Shown here piece after piece: positions 61,291-64,000 of a stretch of 64,000 nt of DNA. The first letter of the stretch is position 1; each line of letters starts with the position of its first letter. Source of the DNA: Streptomyces sp. H39-S7 (GTDB lineage Bacteria; Actinomycetota; Actinomycetes; Streptomycetales; Streptomycetaceae). A model generated the notes under the pieces. The model saw nothing but the letters and a program-made list of their open reading frames with translations, made no database searches and was not told the origin of the DNA. A program made the translations under genes and the position numbers. The DNA lies in contig NZ_JAPVLU010000015.1 in the NCBI RefSeq assembly GCF_027158205.1, forward strand, positions 76,090 through 140,089, given 5' to 3'.

Positions 61291-63648
61291 TCAGTTTCCG
61301 GAGGTTGCCGCGGGGGTGGCCGTGGCGCCGGTGGTCACCCGCGGCCGCAACAGCGTGATCTTGGATGCGCCCAACTCCGTGACGTACAGGTTGCCGTTGG
61401 CGGTGTCCTCGGTGAGGTCCAGCGGTTGCTGGAATCCGGTGAACCCGGTGGTGCCCACGGTGGGCGCCGACAGCTGGCCCGCGGCGTCGACCCCGAAGGT
61501 CTCGATGTCCTGGCCGCTGCTGTAGCGGACGACCAGCAGCTTGCCCTTGAGCGCCCCCGCGAAGGTGTTGCTGCGGTACTCGACGGCGCCGTCCGCCGAG
61601 GCGTGCAGCCCGGCGTCGTACATGCCGGCCAGATCCAGGTTGCGATCGGGCAGGGTACCGACGGGATAGCTCCTGGTCTCGAAGGGATCGGTGCCGGAGG
61701 TCGGGTTGCCGCCCGCCAGCACCCATTCGCAGCGCGACGGATTGGGGTGCCCGTAGTAGCGGTTCTTCTTGATGTCGAAGACGTAGTCGGTCTCGGCGTC
61801 GGGGTTCGACGTGATGGCCGGGACACCGGGACCGGTGTAGGCGCCGGCCGTGGTCCCGTCGACGCGGCGGGTACAGGCGGCGGGCAGCGGCGTCGGCGTG
61901 GCCGGGGTGTTGCCGCCGGCGGCCGAGCCGTTGGTCGGCGTGTACAGATGGCCGTTGCTGTGCCACACCAGGTCGAACGCGTTGCGTACGCCGGTGGCGT
62001 ACAGGGTCAGCGGAGCGTCGGCCGCGAACGGATCGTAGGTCCCGGGGGCTTCGGTCTGGACGTTGACCGCCCCGGTGGCGGGGAGTTTGGCCGGGTCGAG
62101 CCGTAGGACCGCGGCGTTCAGCAGGTGCTCCGGCCGGTTGCCCCAGGTGGGGTCCGCCGCGCCCATCGCGTTGTTGGCGCCCTGGGTGACGTACAGCGCC
62201 CCGTCCGGCCCGAAGGCCAGGGAGTTGGTCTCGTGGTCCTTGACCGACCTCGGCAGGTGGTTGACCGCCTCGGTGTACGTGGCCAGCGCGGGTCCGGTCA
62301 GCCGGGCGATGCTGCTCGACCAGTCCGGCTCGCTCGGCGTGCCGCCGCCGTACATCGTGTTGGACGTGATCCACAGGATCGGGCCGGCCGCCGTGGACGC
62401 CGGGTCGAAGGCCATGCCGATGATCGAGCGGTTCGGCGCTCCCGGCAGGCCGCGCGCGGTCGCGTCGGTACGGACGGTGGAGATCGTCTCCTCACCGCCG
62501 AGGGTGCCGTCCGCGGCGATGGTGTACCGCATGACATAGCCGTCCAATGTGGCGGCGTACAGCTTTCCGTCCGGGCCCTTGACGACGGTCGAGAACATCT
62601 TGCCGGTCGCCCCGCTGGGCACCTTGTCGAAGGCGACCGTCCCGCCGCCACCGGATGTTCCGGTGGTGAACACCGAACTCCAGGGGATGAACGCCTTGCC
62701 GTTCAGGTCCTTGACGCCACTGGTCACCGCCAACGCGTAGCGGGTCGTGGGTTTCAGTCCGGCGGTCGGTGACACGTTGATCACGTCGCCCCCGCCGCTG
62801 GTGATCACGTGGGTGGCCACCGGGGCCCCGTTGGCCGTCTCTTTGAGCGTGACGGTGCTGCTCGACAGGGTCGCGGTGTCGATGCCGGAGGTGAGCAGGC
62901 GCAGGTCCGCGACGATGCTGCCGGTAGGCGACACCCCGGCCGCGGTGTTCGCCGGCGTCACCGCCCGCACTCCTGGACGGGCGTCGGCGTCGGCCAGCGG
63001 AGCGATCACCACGTAGTTGATCTTCGTGTTGGTGCCGCCGAGCGGGCTGATCGTCAGCCGTCCGTCGGCGACCGTCGGATACGCCGTGCCGGTGCGGTAC
63101 TTGGCGGTGCCGCTCGGCACGAACGCGTCGATTGCGTTCTGGTCCTCGATCTGGAGGGTGTGCACGCTGTCCGTCGAGGTGCTGTCGCCGGCAGCGACGG
63201 TCACCGTGTAGGTGCCGTTGGGCACCGCGATCTCCCATCTGCCCGGGGTCTTGACGCCCGGGGAGGCGGCCGGCAACTGCAGGTGCATGAGCGTGGCCAG
63301 CAGCCGATCGGGCTCGGCCGTTCCCCTGTCCCGGCCATTGCCCACCAGGTCCAGCGGTGTGGCGGAGCCCATCGCGGTCCAGCCGTAACTCAGCCCGGTG
63401 CCCTGGCCGGGACCGGTGCGCGGTCCGTAGGCCTGGCCGTAGTCCAGGGCGTAACCGGCCACGGGCACCGTCGTAGCGGTGCCGAAGTCGATCTTCGCCG
63501 AGAAGGTGGTACTGGCCTGCGCGGCCCCCGGAACGCCCAGTACCAGCCCGGCCATCGCCAGGGCGACCAGGGCGATCAGCAGGACGGCCGGACGCGACGG
63601 CCGCCCGTCCGACCGGTACGCGTGTCTTCGCGCGGATAACACAGCCAC
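61291..63648 (-). CDS. secreted malectin-like / Ig-like / beta-propeller protein
   Basis: The 785-residue protein has a Sec signal (VLLIALVALAMAGLVLGVPG), a malectin-like sugar-binding domain (about residues 47-205, KIDFGTATTVPVAGY), a Big_5-type Ig domain (about 210-315, PGVRAVTPANTAAGVSPTGS) and a sorbosone-dehydrogenase-like or NHL beta-propeller (about 320-770). It may be a quinone-linked sugar oxidoreductase or a binding protein; the quinone ligands cannot be judged here. Codon 4 is TTA (63637-63639). The GTG at 63648 follows GGGGAGAG. It is convergent with the GH127 gene. Confidence 0.82.
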   Translation of the reverse strand: MAVLSARRHAYRSDGRPSRPAVLLIALVALAMAGLVLGVPGAAQASTTFSAKIDFGTATTVPVAGYALDYGQAYGPRTGPGQGTGLSYGWTAMGSATPLDLVGNGRDRGTAEPDRLLATLMHLQLPAASPGVKTPGRWEIAVPNGTYTVTVAAGDSTSTDSVHTLQIEDQNAIDAFVPSGTAKYRTGTAYPTVADGRLTISPLGGTNTKINYVVIAPLADADARPGVRAVTPANTAAGVSPTGSIVADLRLLTSGIDTATLSSSTVTLKETANGAPVATHVITSGGGDVINVSPTAGLKPTTRYALAVTSGVKDLNGKAFIPWSSVFTTGTSGGGGTVAFDKVPSGATGKMFSTVVKGPDGKLYAATLDGYVMRYTIAADGTLGGEETISTVRTDATARGLPGAPNRSIIGMAFDPASTAAGPILWITSNTMYGGGTPSEPDWSSSIARLTGPALATYTEAVNHLPRSVKDHETNSLAFGPDGALYVTQGANNAMGAADPTWGNRPEHLLNAAVLRLDPAKLPATGAVNVQTEAPGTYDPFAADAPLTLYATGVRNAFDLVWHSNGHLYTPTNGSAAGGNTPATPTPLPAACTRRVDGTTAGAYTGPGVPAITSNPDAETDYVFDIKKNRYYGHPNPSRCEWVLAGGNPTSGTDPFETRSYPVGTLPDRNLDLAGMYDAGLHASADGAVEYRSNTFAGALKGKLLVVRYSSGQDIETFGVDAAGQLSAPTVGTTGFTGFQQPLDLTEDTANGNLYVTELGASKITLLRPRVTTGATATPAATSGN

Positions 63649-63851
63649 GGTTCTCTCCCCACCTGAGGTGACATGAACCTCGACGGTACTGACCGTGCTC
63701 CGGGAAAATCAGCCGTTCCGCGACGGCGGCCGGACCGCACCCCTCCCGCACCGGTTCACGTCCGGGATCGGCGCCGAGGCAGGGGCGGTTGGCGAGGCTC
63801 CCCGCTTCCGTGGCAAGGGGGACGGCGACGCGGGTGAGGAGGCGGGCCGCC

Positions 63852-64000
63852 TCACTCGGCGGCGGAGCCGTGGAACATCCAGCGGCGGACCGCCAGGACC
63901 CGCGGTAGGGCGATGACGCGTTGGGACGAGCCGTCTTCCCGTTCGACGACGAACACCCCGTCGGCTATCAGCTTGTCGAGCATGTAGGTCGAGATTCCCA
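63852..64000 (-). CDS. partial hypothetical protein (C-terminal 49 codons)
   Basis: An open frame enters from the right edge and ends with TGA at 63852-63854. It reads ISTYMLDKLIADGVFVVERE and later VIALPRVLAVRRWMFHGSAAE. The alternation of hydrophobic and charged residues and the GC-rich third positions support real coding. The 5' part is outside the window, so the family cannot be named; it resembles the end of a small winged-helix or regulatory protein, but only weakly. Confidence 0.55.
   Translation of the reverse strand, partial: GISTYMLDKLIADGVFVVEREDGSSQRVIALPRVLAVRRWMFHGSAAE

Noticed and set aside
1..64000. CRISPR arrays, insertion sequences, prophage or integrase attachment sites
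   Set aside because: No regularly spaced repeats, transposase, integrase or tRNA-end duplication was found on reading both strands.

Overview
The window is very GC-rich DNA with GTG/ATG starts, strong GGAGG-type ribosome sites and the codon bias of a streptomycete. The gene content (ECF sigma factors, HATPase/STAS/PP2C regulators, DUF574-type methyltransferases, Ku, secreted cellulases and xylanases with family 2 binding modules, rare TTA codons) points to Streptomyces or a close relative. No rRNA, tRNA, CRISPR array, transposase or prophage was seen.

Region 1 (0-10.4 kb): an ECF41 sigma factor with its carboxymuconolactone decarboxylase-like partner behind a near-consensus ECF41 promoter; a membrane Ser/Thr kinase with a lectin-like sensor; a CDF metal exporter; small stress proteins; and a block of anti-sigma-like ATPases with one STAS antagonist that looks frameshifted.

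Region 2 (10.6-18.3 kb): an operon of a HAMP-array hybrid histidine kinase, an ANTAR-GAF-PAS-PP2C phosphatase and an MFS exporter, resembling the OsaA/OsaC type of osmotic and stress signalling.

Region 3 (18.4-25.4 kb): a secreted protein of four 37-residue repeats, then a DNA-repair block. Ku diverges from dnaE2 plus a coupled Y-family polymerase-like gene that has lost its catalytic acids and fingers (ImuB-like), with a LexA-like box upstream of dnaE2.

Region 4 (25.4-36.7 kb): a YdcF-like membrane protein, two divergent TetR/oxidoreductase modules with readable operators, a DUF574 methyltransferase, an unusual sigma factor coupled to a protein with an Asp-rich tract, an APH(6)-like kinase, an orphan sugar-binding lipoprotein and a large orphan protein with a possible Stv-like N-terminus.

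Region 5 (36.7-42 kb): arginine deiminase, arginine/ornithine antiporter and a doubly frameshifted NhaC antiporter in one transcription unit, then an HMCES/YedK-type DNA-protein crosslinking enzyme.

Region 6 (42-64 kb): mainly plant biomass degradation. A GH5 endoglucanase diverges from a GH48 cellulase and GH74 xyloglucanase across a region with one perfect and one degraded CebR operator. A Tat-secreted GH11 xylanase is followed by a CE4 deacetylase. A Tat-secreted GH127 arabinofuranosidase-like protein has a lectin tail, and beside it lies a secreted beta-propeller protein. Between these are an ArsR/SRPBCC pair, two MerR regulators, a BtrH-like protein, PPK2 and methyltransferases. Together they would attack cellulose, xyloglucan and arabinoxylan outside the cell. 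At least five genes, two of them secreted carbohydrate-related proteins, carry a TTA codon, which suggests a bldA link to development.
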